Source of the DNA: Perkinsus marinus ATCC 50983 | Taxonomy: Eukaryota; Perkinsozoa; Perkinsida; Perkinsidae | DNA length: 63,612 bases | Direction of reading: 5' to 3' | Assembly: GCF_000006405.1 (NCBI RefSeq) | Contig: NW_003210279.1 | Span: 134,780 to 198,391, forward strand | In this document: piece by piece, positions 20,447 through 32,548 of the stretch | Layout: each line of letters starts with the position of its first letter | Position numbering within the stretch: the first letter of the stretch is position 1 | Translations under genes and position numbers: made by a program | The notes under the pieces: model-generated | Told to the model about the DNA's origin: nothing | Seen by the model: only the letters and a program-made list of their open reading frames with translations | Database searches by the model: none

Positions 20447-23400
20447 TCACTCATTCGGATGACCCCCGTGGAACAGTGGACGACGAGCGCTTCTGGATAG
20501 TTATGTACTTGCGTACGGCCAGTTCATTGTCATTTATTTATCATCGTATAAATCCAAGCATGAACTCCGACTGTGACTTACGCAGCTTACTTGGTGAATT
20601 CCAGTCTAGCCCCTGGTGGCATGAAGAAGTGGGAATAAGAGCGATACCAATCATCTCCCATACACACCACTGCCTCAGGACGACTTTGGATAATATTATA
20701 ACTAAACGGAAACATGAAACGCGTGATATCATGCTTTTATTCACCTCTTTTCCCACACCTTAGCCGGCGCGCCATAGTAGAGCCGTAGAGCTGCTATACG
20801 ACTAGTCGACAGAAGGACGATGACTGCTAGCGCAGACTTAACTGCATATCGCCGTAACTTGGTTGTTTGCGTTGGGGCTTTCTTCGACCTAGCACGAAAT
20901 CTGCTTGCCGATCTATACAAGCCATGAAGAAATTTATATATACGACCACTGCATATCGCTGAGTATTACGCCACTTCACGTAAAACGGGTGAAACTCCGT
21001 CAATCTATGGAATATTGTATATAAATATATATTATATCAAGATGTACTTGTTATATACATTGGAGTCCCACACGTTCGACGTGAAGTGGGGTAATACTCT
21101 GAGTGATAAAAGCGTTATTCGCGATATGATTGAAAACACTTCGCGAATTACACCGGAAAAATCTCCCATATCACGTAGAACACATCACGTGTTTTTCGCG
21201 ATATTCACTGCTCACATGCGTTTTTCGTGAAGTGAAATGTGAACTATGATTTAACTAGTGTTTTTCATATCACGGGTGAAGCTCCATCATTATACATTCA
21301 ATGATTATCGTTATTCTATATAACCTATGATATTGATAAAGGGCGATATCTAAATATGAATAACGGAGTTTCACACGTTTTACGCAGAGTGGCGTAATAT
21401 TCTGTGCAAAACCCGATATTCGTGGTATGCAGTGGTTTGTGGGATATGTTTTTCACTTGTCTTTTCCATATCACGGATGAAACTCCAATAAACTAGTAGT
21501 AATATTAATGCTCACGTATAAGTTGGGTATGTCTTCACCAAAACAGCAGCGGAACATGCCGCAATACACGGGTAGATCTGAAAATAAAAATTAAGAAATC
21601 AGCAGAAAACACAGTCAACGTTACAGGGTACAGAAAGCGCTCTTCCTTATGCGCTAACTTAGACATTATCCCGAACCATAGCATCTAATCACACGGCGTA
21701 GTAAACTAGAAAAAGTGGACGAGACCTGACCATAGGGAAGCCTACAGGCAACCATGAACCGAGCTTGTGACCAGTGAAGTATAGAATAGATATAAAGGCT
21801 AGAGGCAGACAGATGTTGAAATTGAGAATACCATTGAAGATGTAATAATACCTGATATTATAATACAAATGGCTGGCGAAAAACTGTACTTCAAATTCAT
21901 AACGGGCACATTCCAATAGGGAAGTTTCACAACGACAAGATGCAAACGTAACATATATCATCATATTTACAGCTACGCTACTATAACACAGCATTTCCTT
22001 ATGCACGACGGAAGTTGTGTTCTTCATGTCGCGTCACACGACAGCGAGAATCGATCACTGAATTTGTTGCCAAACTTATTGAACTTATCTTGCAATGCGA
22101 GTGATGCCGAAAACCCGAGAGCTGACGCAAGAACAGTGATCAAAATAGATGTTCGCTTTCCTCAGGAGTTCCCTTACTAATTACGGATCGTTGTATAGAC
22201 TACGGGTAGAAATGTACAAGAATCAATAATAATTTTCCAAAATTTCCTTACAATGATTTCCATATTGTCACTACGTGAAAATATCTCCCCACACTGCAAA
22301 AATACGTGTCTACTGCTTACCAGGGTTCAACACCGTATAGTTGGGAAAGATTGTCGACAGAAAATCCAAAGTTGTACATAGCAATATTCAACGGTGCGAA
22401 TACGACTCTGCCGTAGAAGTGATAGTCCACAGCAACTGAAGCACTGTAGTGATCATTCAGACCTCAATGAGCATTCACGCTCACCTATGGTGCCACAGAC
22501 GATAAGCAAGCCTATGGCGCCTCTCGTGAGGGTGTAGGATAAACCTCTTTCGTATCTAACCGTAAATGCCTGAAGTTCCTCGAATCACTAGCATATAGTA
22601 CTCTTACACGACGGAAGATACCAGAACAACGTAAACAACACTTGCGAACGGCCATGCTGTTGCGAAAGCGCCGAACAGAGACACTATTATGCACGCGAAA
22701 TCATCTGAGGCATCTCAAGTAGAAAACATAAGTCAAAAATCAACATACGTTTTTTTCCATGAAGATAATTCGACAATATGAAACAACACATGAAGAACTG
22801 GGAAGGAAGCACTGCTGGGGAGGCTTGGAAACTGATAGGAAAATTCATAAAGTCCTCAGCAAAATAGAAAGATCTCACAAGCCAGGGAGCGCCGCGCTCA
22901 GATAGAGGTAGATAGCCGCAGTAGGAGTACCCCACAAGGACGATATCATCTTGGAAAAAAAGTATCTGAAATCAACTTTAACAATTTCAGATTTTGCAGG
23001 TTTCTCACTCGCATAGTGCACAGAAGGACGCGTTACATGCTCGTACAGCGTAGAAGACCATAGGCTTGGTAACACCAGGGATGATACTGGAGAAGAGCCA
23101 AGCCACAGTAGCATACACGTAGGTGTAGACGTATGATCTCAGGCCGAACTCTGGGCTGTACTCCCAAGTCTGTAGTGATGGTAGACCGTATGACTAACAG
23201 TAGAAGAGCAATGATTCATCTCAGTGTGGGAGAAAGATATGCATAACATGATTGATAAAAACTTCGGAAAATTTTCGTTCGCTCCTGTACAGTTCTCCTC
23301 GAATTCCTGTGAAAACCTCTCTAACTAGTGAGAAAACAACTTCTGAGCTCAGCTAAGGAAAGCGAATATATATTCCGACAGCGAACCGAGCGGGAGTGCT

Positions 23401-24159
23401 GCTCTTTGAAAAACACTTTCATATAGTATCTATCTTAACCTCACTTCTATGCTATCTAAACAGTGGCAACTGCAAAGCTTAGCAAAAGCCTAAGACCATT
23501 AAACCTGTCAGTTTACAGGCACCTTTAACATTGGAGTTTCACCCGTTCTACGGGAAGTGGCGTGAAACTCGGCGAAAAACGCGATATTCGCGGATTCCTA
23601 TAGTAGTCGTGAAATATGTTTTTCACTAGTGTTTTTCATATCACGGTCGTGAAACTCCATTGTTATATCCCTACACACGTCACGAGGTGGTATACGAGAA
23701 ATAATTAAATTCACTAAAACTTGGAAATTTCAATGTCGATGATTTGGTTACTTCTTGTATTAAATTAGTTGAGTTTCGTCCGTGATATGGAAAACACTAC
23801 TAAAGAACATATTCCACGACTACTGTGTAACGCGAATATCGAGTTTTTTCACAGAGTATTACACCACCTCACGTAAAACGGGTGAAACTCCGCTAATCTA
23901 TGGAGATATGTTATACCAAGATGTACTTGTTGGTGTTTTCACCCGGAAAACGGATGAAATTCCATTACACTACATATCAAGATTTTGTATTATAATTTAT
24001 CAACTAGAAAAGTCATGTTTGTCTCACCAGCAGGTGTACAGGTTCCCAATAATTGAAAACCTCATCACAGTCGTCAATGATCGCATATCTAGCTGCTATC
24101 AGCCTAGATACAACCAACACTAGCACTCCAATGCCATACCATCTCTCAGCGAACTTCAT
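20447..24159 (-). CDS. ALG9: ALG9-type alpha-1,2-mannosyltransferase (GT22), 12 exons
   Basis: ER membrane enzyme that adds mannose from dolichol-P-mannose to the growing N-glycan precursor in the lumen. Exons from the 5' end: 24028-24159, 23009-23193, 22879-22965, 22749-22831, 22608-22704, 22485-22555, 22321-22435, 21746-21851, 21625-21684, 21516-21577, 20591-20701 and 20447-20492. All sites are GT-AG and all phases close (1,155 nt, 384 residues). Hallmarks in order: DDCDEVFNYWEP with the catalytic Asp pair, LQTWEYSPEFGLRSY, ASPAVLPSQFFM, AFATAWPFA, DYHFYGRVVFAPLN, a WYYYIFNGILNFN loop, AHKEERFLYP (GT22 signature) and DDWYRSYSHFFMPP. It is shorter than yeast and human ALG9 (about 550-610), mainly in the N-terminus and some loops, so a first exon may be missing. 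Introns 1, 7 and 10 hold family A and B elements. Confidence 0.93.
20929..21000 (-). repeat. family A element, partial, in ALG9 intron 10
   Basis: Inverted 5' part of the element, ending ACGTAAAACGGGTGAAACTCC. It lies within intron 20702-21515. Confidence 0.8.
21060..21288 (+). repeat. family A element, enlarged, in ALG9 intron 10
   Basis: Starts TGGAGTCCCACACGTTCGACG and ends TATCACGGGTGAAGCTCCA. About 230 bp, longer than usual because an internal block (TTTTTCG, GTGAAGTG) seems duplicated. Confidence 0.8.
21364..21487 (+). repeat. family A element in ALG9 intron 10
   Basis: Starts CGGAGTTTCACACGTTTTACG and ends ATCACGGATGAAACTCCA; third copy in the same intron. Confidence 0.85.
22134..22296 (-). 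repeat. family B element in ALG9 intron 7
   Basis: 163 bp between CAGTG and CACTG. Contains GTTCGCTTTCCTCAGGAG and CTCCCCACACTG. Lies in intron 21852-22320, beginning about 25 nt from the splice donor. Confidence 0.85.
23222..23400 (+). repeat. family B element in ALG9 intron 1
   Basis: Starts CAGTGTGGGAGAAAG and ends AAAGCGAATATATATTCCGACA. It lies about 30 nt from the intron's 3' splice site at 23194. Confidence 0.85.
23529..23662 (+). repeat. family A element in ALG9 intron 1
   Basis: CATTGGAGTTTCACCCG at the left and GTCGTGAAACTCCATTG at the right; 134 bp. Confidence 0.9.
23770..23892 (-). repeat. family A element in ALG9 intron 1, inverted
   Basis: Opposite orientation to the copy at 23529. 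Contains GTTTCGTCCGTGATATGG and ends AAAACGGGTGAAACTCC. Confidence 0.85.
23934..23964 (+). repeat. family A terminal ends only
   Basis: TTTTCACCCGGAAAACGGATGAAATTCCA: the two element ends joined with almost no interior, as an internal deletion derivative would look. Confidence 0.5.
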
Positions 24160-24259
24160 CGCAAATAAGGTCAACACCCTAGAATGAAATATTCTCCACT
24201 CACAACACAACGAGAGTCTTTCAACAACGAATATTAAACGACAACAGCAGTATGTATCA

Positions 24260-25640
24260 TCATGAGGAACGGACGGGCACATGGACCTCCAGATCGACAC
24301 TGTCGTGCTTCAATTCATCTCTCATCTTTTCCGAATTCAACTTCACACCGTTGACCTGAGATCATGAAAACAGCAAGAAAACACCATCGTTGAAATCAGG
24401 GTTGCGAAACTCGCCCCGTGGGCAACATTCCTTGAAGTGAAATTCGATAGGCATAAAACGATGCAAGTTCAACTAAACTGTGTTGTCGCTGTTCATTGTA
24501 AGAATATATACGTACATGATCAACTACATGTGTTGATGAAAATATGGAAATTCTGATAGGAAATTATTCCCAGTTCGTTTTCCTATACTTCTACTCGAAA
24601 TCGTGTGTATATCTCTATAATGTATTGAGAGAACTTACGAGCTCAGTTGAGGCGACCAAACACATATTCCCACACTGTCAGTGTTGGACTTTAAACCCAC
24701 ACACACAGAACCAACAGCAGAATAATGTGCAACATGATGACGGTGACACTGCAGTTACTAGTGTCACCACAATAACACGACCTACCGCAGTGATGTAAGA
24801 GCCTTCCGTTACCCTAGTCCCCTCCGCCTGGGTTTTATTCCATCTATCCAACAGCTGTCCCTCCACAATAGTGACGATCTACCAGCATGCACTAAACGCT
24901 CAACTTGCCATACCGTAAATGCCACCTCGAGGCAAGTGAGCTCCTCCTCCTCCTCACCACCAAACACTGGTTGATGCACAAAACCAAACTTATCATTCGG
25001 AATCGTCTTATCGAGCCTCACTCGAATCATCGTGCATGCTGGGGCTGAAGATGGCTGAGACAAGAATACACTCTCGTACACATAACACTCAAGCGAGCCG
25101 CTAACTCTATAGTTAAACGCCGTCGAGATCGAAAATGTCACATCGATGCTCATTTTTCGATTACATTGGAGTTTCATGACCCGTTTTACGTGAAGTGGCG
25201 TAAAACTCCGTGAAAAACGCGATATTTGCGCCTTGCATTACTCATGAAATATGTTTTTCATATCACTAGGGTGAAACTCCACTGTATCCAAATTTCTAAA
25301 TTAACCATGATCAGCTACATGCTAATGATAATAAGCTCACCAAAATCAGTTTGTTCGGAGCTATCAAAATCCCATGAGGAAGGTCCAAACCACCTGAATC
25401 AAATGTTCCACCTGAGGGATGTACCGCAACAACCAACAACATATAGTTCATTTTCCTACCTTCGGAAAAAGACGCTACAGTGTTATGAGGAGCCACAGGC
25501 GACGGTAGGCTGGGCGTAGGAGGCGAGTCCAACGGCTTCAATGGTAATGTCGGGTTCACCACTGCTGCTGCATGAGGATTTCTGTGGTAATCAGATCGCA
25601 TGGAGTGGGAAAATGCAAGTTTGAGATCGCTAAGAAGCAT
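24260..25640 (-). CDS. unidentified spliced gene (possibly TMEM231-like)
   Basis: Coding-like minus-strand stretches with splice signals: about 25640-25490 (Pro-rich), 25425-25340 (containing FDSGGLDLPHGILIAPNKL, then a GTGAGC donor), about 25110-24900 (containing ECYVYESVFLSQPSSAP and a Glu run), about 24870-24795 (containing LLDRWNKTQAEGTRVTEGSY, then a GTAGGT donor), and a last exon from about 24360 to the TGA at 24260. One pair of stretches faintly resembles TMEM231, a ciliary transition-zone protein, but this is weak and the C-terminus does not match. Family A and B elements at 25164 and 24500 lie between exons. Confidence 0.35.
24500..24678 (+). repeat. family B element, probably intronic
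   Basis: Contains ATCAACTACATGTGTTGATG and ends CAAACACATATTCCCACACTG, between two exons of the minus-strand gene at 24260-25640. Confidence 0.8.
25164..25281 (+). repeat. family A element, probably intronic
   Basis: CATTGGAGTTTCATGACCCG at the left, ATCACTAGGGTGAAACTCCA at the right; 118 bp and well preserved. Confidence 0.9.
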
Positions 25641-26544
25641 TAATTTTCATATTCAATACAACTATCATCATCATCATCATTACCACTACAACTACGAGAG
25701 GAAACCAAAAATTCGCAACATTTAATCGGACACTTGCACTATACACACAAAATAAAAACAGAAAATTAAGGAATTTTTGCATATGAGCAACCCTTTCTTT
25801 TTCCTACTTCGACTTCGAGTTGAGGATCTCCTGCGCCACCACATCTTCGGGAGGGCCGCAAAGCGCCCTTACAGGTGCCGTACAAAGGCTGAAAATTCCC
25901 GACATGTGATCAACAAAATTAAACTATTGCATATTTTATGATGGTATCGTTATGAACTCGACATTACAATGTCTTGCATGTCGCCTAATATGACACGGAT
26001 GATACCACACCTCGCGCGAAAAAGAAAGTAATTTTAACATACGTATACTATCCCCAATGGCAGTCGATGGTTCGCTCGAACGAAGCAAATAGATGATTTC
26101 CTGCGAACAAATTCATAAGCTATTCTGAGTAAGTAACCTCCCAACAGCAGCAGTGAAAAATGACAACTACTATCAAACTTGGTTCGCGCGATCTAGCGTT
26201 GAAGTAAAATTTCTCCGTTGCGTTCTAGCATACCACAACGTGTAGTCTTCATTCGCGTTTTCTCTGTTATATCTTCTTTACTTAATTTTTACTTTTTTTT
26301 TCTTTTTTTTTCCATCAACATCATCAACGCCTACTCGAGGGAGAACGCGACCCTACGAATGATATATAACTATCGAATGATATTCCGAATCAACTTTTCG
26401 CAACCTTACGCTGAACAACTACTATCCAATACATGCAGGTTAACCCACATCGGACTCGAATGCAATCCATACGGGAATCCTTCGGTACATGCCTATCATA
26501 CCTTTACAGAGGAAAATCACATCCGCACTATTGTAGATCGGTTT

Positions 26545-26717
26545 GGCAAAATATGCACGTAGTCAACTAAATGTGTAGATAACATTTGTGGAAATTTTGA
26601 GGATTTTTTCATTGGTTTCTATACACTTCTCCCCGATTTTGTTTGTAAACTTCTATAATTAGTGAGGAAGCTTCTAGACTCAGCTGAGGAATACGACCAT
26701 TTATTCCAACTCAGTGT
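26545..26717 (+). repeat. family B element
   Basis: Starts near GGCAAAATATGCACGTAGTC and ends TTATTCCAACTCAGTG. Confidence 0.75.
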
Positions 26718-27841
26718 TGAGCACCTAGTCGGGGAATTTTTCATCAGATATTGCAAAGCCGTCGAGTAACAGCCTTTGATCAGCATCCCTACATATTAAT
26801 CTCATATAATACATCTAGGTGCGCTCTATTGCGGACCCCCTCGGAGATTCCTGAATGGGACTCCCCCACGAGCACATGGAGCCAATGTTTACCTTGTGTG
26901 GTAGCTCCTCAGAGGGATTCTTGCCGACGTACCAACGCAGACTACGATTAATTTTACCGTATACTTTTTCAAAAAAATGACGGCCATCGGAGGTACTCAT
27001 CAGCACTTATCCACTGCCTTCATACGCCGCAATAAGCATTCCATAACATTCGTTTCGTACTAGGAGACGTCTTCCCGAACACGAACTCAACAACGATGCA
27101 TACGAGGCTCGAACCGATCACAAGCAGTCCTTCTAGTTTAAAATTGAGACTTCATATTTCCCCAAGTAGATGATATAGATTCTAAGTTGAAGTAGCACTC
27201 TCTCGAGAGGAACTCCACTCGAAGAGCAGTCGCCTAATTTCCCCCCTATCCATAGCGACATAATACTCTTGGAGATCCGCGATATTTTTCGAAACATTTT
27301 AAGGTTCAACCTTGACTGTAAATTAACTTTTCAAATCCCCTCCGTCCACTACTTCAATGCTCAAGATCCAGTGGGGCGCATCTAGCCGCCCTTGCAATAC
27401 CCAAGCACGAGGAGCTGTGGCCAACCAGCATCTTGAGGAAAGACGCAACTCGTGAACTGTGCTAAATACTGACATAGAATCGATGATTCTATGATGTTGA
27501 TCAGTTGTGTTGTATGATGATATCCTTGACGTGCTTTTAGTCTAGCTGCAACTTCATTTGTAGCAGTGATCATTTATAAGTAAGCTTCTATTAGAAACCA
27601 TTTGGTTGCCCTGACAGCTTCATTTCCTCCAGCTTACCACGGACCGAAAGACCTTTAATATTCGGGAAAATACTCAGGGGCTCCACCGGGCAGGCAGCGT
27701 TGCTCACACACACTCAATTGCCAGATGAAGACTTTAACTGTAGGGAGCAAAAACGAATACGTAACCCAGAAGGGAAACTCACGCAATCCGAGCTCTAAAA
27801 AAAGGAGCAACTACTCCTCCAGATATTCATCAGCTGAAGTT

Positions 27842-28009
27842 GTTGTTGGAATTTATGTCCGCTTTCCTCAACTGAACTCAGGAGATTATATACGAATTCG
27901 GGTAGAAGTGTACAGAAACCAACAAGAATCTTCCAAAATTTCCTCTCAGAAGTTTTATATTATCACCAACACATGTAGTTGACCACGTGCATATTCCCCC
28001 TCCACACTG
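27842..28009 (-). repeat. family B element
   Basis: Starts GTTGGAATTTATGTCCGC; ends GACCACGTGCATATTCCCCC, then TCCACACTG. Confidence 0.85.
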
Positions 28010-28082
28010 AGCTCTATTCCGTTAGTAATGCCCATCTCCCCAGAGCGTCCGGATCCAAAACCGCGATTTTCATAGAGCAAGA

Positions 28083-28279
28083 CAGTGTTGCAATACATGG
28101 TCGCTTCCTTCCGCTGAGCTCAATAGTTTTCTCACTAATCATAGGAGTTTATGTACGAATTGGGTGAACATATACGACAAGTGTACAGAAACCAACAAGA
28201 ATCTTCCAAAATTTCCTCAGAATTTTCATATTGTCACCAACACATGTGGTTGACCATGTGCATATTTCCCCACACACTG
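28083..28279 (-). repeat. family B element
   Basis: Starts CAGTGTTGCAATACATGGTC and ends CATATTTCCCCACACACTG. It is in the same orientation as the copy 75 bp to its left. Confidence 0.85.
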
Positions 28280-28752
28280 GAGCAAGAGGAAACAATGAGG
28301 ATATGTTCGATAAAAGTTGGGCAAGGAGTGGTATGAGCCTTCGCACTGTTACCAACACAACTTGGCTGTCACTTTCGACGTTTGTAACAACACGTGTATG
28401 TTTCCTCCTAATCGCCGTCATCCGCGACTATATCGGCATCAATACCCGATAGCATCATCCTGACGATTGAGGAAAAACCGGCAGAAGAAGGAAAGGCTGA
28501 TGTCGTCTTTACACGGTGCTATCTAATACGAGACTTCGGAACGGCGACGACGACGACACGGCAGATTCCGTCACGCGCCACGAAATTCTACAGCACGATT
28601 TGGTCCGATTTCCTGTAAAGTATAAGGCAATGGGAAGGCCTCGGAGGGGAGATACGACTTCACAGATGTAGTGCGACGCGCTATCAGAATTGATGTAAGC
28701 GTATATCATCGCAAAGTTGAGCCGTTTTCTTCTCTTGTCGCCGAATCAAGAT

Positions 28753-28810
28753 CAGTGTGTGGGAGGGGAATATGCACATGGTCAACGACATGTGTTGGTG
28801 GCAATATGAA
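28753..28810 (+). repeat. family B element, terminal fragment
   Basis: CAGTGTGTGGGAGGGGAATA followed by GTCAACGACATGTGTTGG; the rest is missing. It lies just downstream of the ZC2HC gene's stop codon. Confidence 0.7.
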
Positions 28811-28877
28811 TAACAATTCGCCATTCAGTCAACCGTAGAAAGCTACCAACACAACAACAACAACGACGATTTAAGCC

Positions 28878-31800
28878 TCAATTGCTATCAACGTTTTTAC
28901 ACAGGCCTCCCAAAAAAGGTCGGCCGCTCCACAACGCCCAAAGGCACTCAACGTCGTCAGCATTCGGGCAAAGGGGCAAATCTGAAAGAAAATTCACTAC
29001 TACAAATAGCAAAGAAAATTACAATTCTTGCACAAAACTGACCACGCGAACCCGTACCGAGCAACTGGTTTTCCTTCCACTGTATATCCCCTTCCACACC
29101 GTCAATGATCTCATGCATGCGAATCTGATCATACTCCAACTCCACCCTCACAACAACAGTCGTGCTCTACCCAATGCTTCGGTTTAGGCAAGGCATGTTC
29201 CTCGCAACACTCTCTCATCTTGGACAGATATGCTTTCTCCAACCTCAACATCTCGAACACCGCACCAAGGCACTCTTCATACCTACACACAGCGAAGTCA
29301 TAACCACCATCGTTGCATCGTATAGTTACTTCTCGCGTTCTAAGGAGTTGCTATCATCGAACATATCCCGTATACTCAACAGGTCTACATCACTCATGCT
29401 CTCGTCGAGCCTCAGCACTTCTCGCAGCAACGACTCCACAGTAGCGAGAGGCTCCCCTTGTGTTGGTGATATACCGACTGCTATGATTGAACGAATAGCT
29501 CTGAATTGTCGACCCAGTATTATCATCTATGTTGAGTTCAATATCGTAGTTATATTTATAATTGTTCTTTCTAGTTATTATTGTTAAACTGTTTTCGTTG
29601 TCAAGCCTCACAGAATTTCGAAGGCGACGATTTGCTCTCATAAAATTTCACCACGAGAAAAGTCTTCATCCCTACTACACTATAAACTCAACACTAATGC
29701 GCGGCTGAGGTGCCTTATGACCACTCGCATGCTGATATCTCAACGATAATACACAACAAGGTTACCTCAGGATAGTACTCGTTTGCAGAGGGCTTCAATG
29801 ATCATGAACGCTGTACAAAACTATCAACTAAGACTCATACGAGTCAATTCGGAATAGCCAGGATAAAGCAATGGTCACGACGACGACAACGACGACGACG
29901 ACGATAGTAATTTTAAAACGCTCCAAGACAGTCGGTTTCCGAACGGCATTCAACCAAGTCATCTGCGACTATCTCGACGACCCGCAGTAGAGTGCGCTAC
30001 ACTGCCACGCCCCTGAATGACAAAATTCATACAATTGCACAAATGCCAATGTAATACTTTCAAAAGGCGGCCTCCACCCGTAGCAAAGGTCTTCTGGCAG
30101 ATAGGAATATGTCGTTTAGAGGCCTCATCGTGAAATGTCCGTCCACAGTGAGGACACTTGACCATGTGTTGGCGTTCATGCTCAGCTTGTAACTCTGCAA
30201 ACTTAGCAGCAGCCACCTGTCTCTCATAAGGGTCCGTAGATCGACACGATGCAATAGCAGCCTAAATGCCATACCACTCCTCGCCCACATCCTCCCAAGC
30301 CTACCCTAAAAGCCTCGCTCTGTTGCTTCCACTTAGTCGGCTTGGCCTTCTGAGGTCCTCTCCTTTTCTCCTGCATGGCTTTCCTTATCAATTGATCCTT
30401 ATTCTCAAATCCATGCAAACGATTAGCCACAATATCAAACCTATCAGCCGAAAAATTCTTAGCGGAGCGAAGCAACAACATCCTCACTCGCGTCTTTTCT
30501 CCTTGAACACCTTTCGACAAACTCCTTCGTGCTTCCCTATAGACTCCTCATTGAAGCTCTACAAAGCATTGTGAAGAGGGAACACTTGCACATGGTCAAC
30601 TACACGTGTTAGCGACAATACCAAAATTCTGAGGAAATTTACGAAATTCTTACTGCTTCCTTCTACCCGTATTTGTATATAGACTCTTATGATTCGCGAA
30701 GAAGCTACTGAGCTCAGTTGAACATATATTCCAAACTGCTATCAACGTTGGAATATATATTCCCACTCCTCAGCTGAGTGCAGGAGTTTCCTCACTAATC
30801 ATAGAAGTTTATATACGAATTGGAAGAACATATACGAGAAGTGTACAAAAACTAAAAAGAGTCTTCTTAGAATATTCATATTGCCACCAACACATGTGGT
30901 TGGCCATATGCATATTTTCCTGCTATACCGTAACGATCATCTTTACTAACCAAGACTGTTACCCTACCCGACCGCATTGTTGGCACTTCACCATCCTCAT
31001 CTGCTCCTCAGGATATTCTCCCACGCCGACCTCCCCAATCACTACCACACCTTTTTCAATTCGTGGCATACTCTTCTTACGATCGACAACCAAGGGCGAA
31101 TCCTGCTAACATGCGAACTCCGCTCCGCTGTGAAAATTCATATAGTCACCTTAGTCTCAGTAGTACGACGATTCACGCGCTCTCCATATTCACTCGTGCT
31201 TGGACCTAAACGAAGCAGTAACTCCACAGATCACATATCAGCACAGTGTTGGAGTATGAATATATGTTCGCCACTTTCCTCAGCTGAGCTCAGGAGTTTT
31301 CATACGAGTTAGGGTAATAAGAGTGCGCAGGAAATAGCCAGATTTCCACAATTTTTTAATATTGTCACCGACACATGTAGTTGACCATGTACACAGCTTC
31401 TCCCCACACAGTACCGGTATCACCAGAGCTATGACGCTGACGTCGCACTAAACCACGGCCGAGTGACTCAGGAGAGGCAGACGCCCTACCGCTTAATTGG
31501 CGATACCACTCCTTCGGCGAATCGTCGCTATACCTATACAACTGGCACTCTACTACACCCAACTCGAACGACCTCACCTCGGCTGAGCCGAATGCCTACG
31601 AGTGTTTCCATACTGCGGCCCACCCATAGTGTTGCTACCACCATGACGCTCTTCCAACCTATAGACATCAGACTACCACTAATTCCCTTTATATTATCCA
31701 CATCACCTCGGTACGTTATTAACAGGTATAGTTGCACTCATTTTACTCTTTAACAGAGTAAGACTAGTTTTCAGTTTTGACTTCAACTCTACTGTAGTAA

Positions 31801-32229
31801 CATCTGGCTTCCTCCCCGAGCTGATCCCAGTATATGGGCTACCATTCCTTACGAACCTAATACGCATCATCCCCTTCACTCGTCGCCTTGAGGAAACTAC
31901 ATCCCTTGAGCTGGTGGAGATGAATATCGATGTACCCGAGGCAAGCCGTTACTAGTCGTAGTAGTTGACCCGAAGGGTACCTAACATACCCATCGGCCTT
32001 CATATCTCAATCACTACTATACCTTCTTAGTAGTAACGTATCGAGAGCCCTGTGTCGAAGGGCTGTGCATGCCAACGCTGTTTCCCTGCATCATCTTAGT
32101 CGGACTTAGATTGACCTGTTGCTGCAGTTGTCGTCCCGTCGGCATCCAATGCTCGCGGGAGGCCACGTAGGTGGCCTTGGTAGAAGGAGTGACCTCTTCC
32201 CGTAGGGCTATACCTCTGTAATAGTCCAT
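28878..32229 (-). CDS. ZC2HC-type two-zinc-finger protein with coiled-coil tail
   Basis: Many-exon gene. Proposed start is the ATG at 32229 and the stop is at 28878. A long N-terminal part rich in Ser, Arg and Gly is encoded from 32229 to about 31100. Finger 1 is split by an intron: MVKCQQCGR (exon ending near 30960), then KHEGVCRKVFKEKRRE (exon near 30530). A linker follows (FDIVANRLHGFENKD, PTKWKQQSEAFR), then finger 2, KCPHCGRTFHDEASKRHIPI plus C (about 30165-30090). Later exons form a charged coiled coil (VESLLREVLRLDESMSDVDL, AVFEMLRLEKAYLSKMREC). C-C-H-C spacing and the linker match the ZC2HC1/FAM164 family; members in flagellates tend to be cilium-associated. I did not resolve every exon in 29570-30050. 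Family B elements occupy introns at 30570-30925 and 31253-31411. Confidence 0.75.
30570..30738 (+). repeat. family B element in a ZC2HC intron
   Basis: Contains GCACATGGTCAACTACACG and ends GAACATATATTCCAAACTG. It is followed 8 bp later by an inverted copy. Confidence 0.85.
30746..30925 (-). repeat. family B element in the same ZC2HC intron, inverted
   Basis: Starts GTTGGAATATATATTCCCAC and includes CCTCAGCTGAGTGCAGGAG. Together with the copy at 30570 it forms a large inverted repeat inside the intron that interrupts zinc finger 1. Confidence 0.85.
31253..31411 (-). repeat. family B element forming most of a ZC2HC intron
   Basis: Starts CAGTGTTGGAGTATGAATAT and ends TTCTCCCCACACAG. The intron is 31206-31414 (209 nt), so the element is about 76 percent of it. 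Its right end is 3 nt from the splice donor. Confidence 0.9.
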
Positions 32230-32312
32230 GACCTCGTTATAAAACTCTACTGAGAATCGTCTATTGAGGGGACTTCACTCGAAGCACAGCTATTCACAGA
32301 AACCCGACGTTG

Positions 32313-32430
32313 ATGGAGTTCCACCCGTTTTATGTGCAGCGATGTAATGCCCTGCGGAAAAGTCTTCGCGCTATGAAGAGATTTGTGTGTTTTCTACTAG
32401 TATTTGTCATATCACTGGTGACACTACAGC
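32313..32430 (+). repeat. family A element
   Basis: TGGAGTTCCACCCGTTTTATG at the left and CATATCACTGGTGACACTAC at the right. It lies 84 bp upstream of the proposed ZC2HC start codon. Confidence 0.8.
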
Positions 32431-32462
32431 GTAACGAAGTAATTTATATGGTATTATATGAA

Positions 32463-32548
32463 TCATTGGAGTTTCATAACCCATTTAACGTGAAGTCGCG
32501 TAAAACTAGGTGAAAATCGCGAAATTCACGGTGATATGCAGTGCAACG
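32463..32548 (+). repeat. family A element, 3'-truncated
   Basis: CATTGGAGTTTCATAACCCA, then the 5' half of the element only; it stops near GATATGCAGTG. Confidence 0.75.

Larger units (their letters stand above)
25641..28877. other. region without a recognised gene
   Basis: A plus-strand frame at 26218-26562 and minus frames near 27380-27570 have no recognisable content. Contains a T-rich tract near 26289-26315 and four family B copies. Some copies may again be intronic, but I could not find flanking exons. Confidence 0.4.

Noticed and set aside
22134-31411. Target-site duplications around family B elements
   Set aside because: I compared the flanks of several copies (22134, 31253, 27842) and found no consistent direct repeat, so I do not assign a transposase superfamily.
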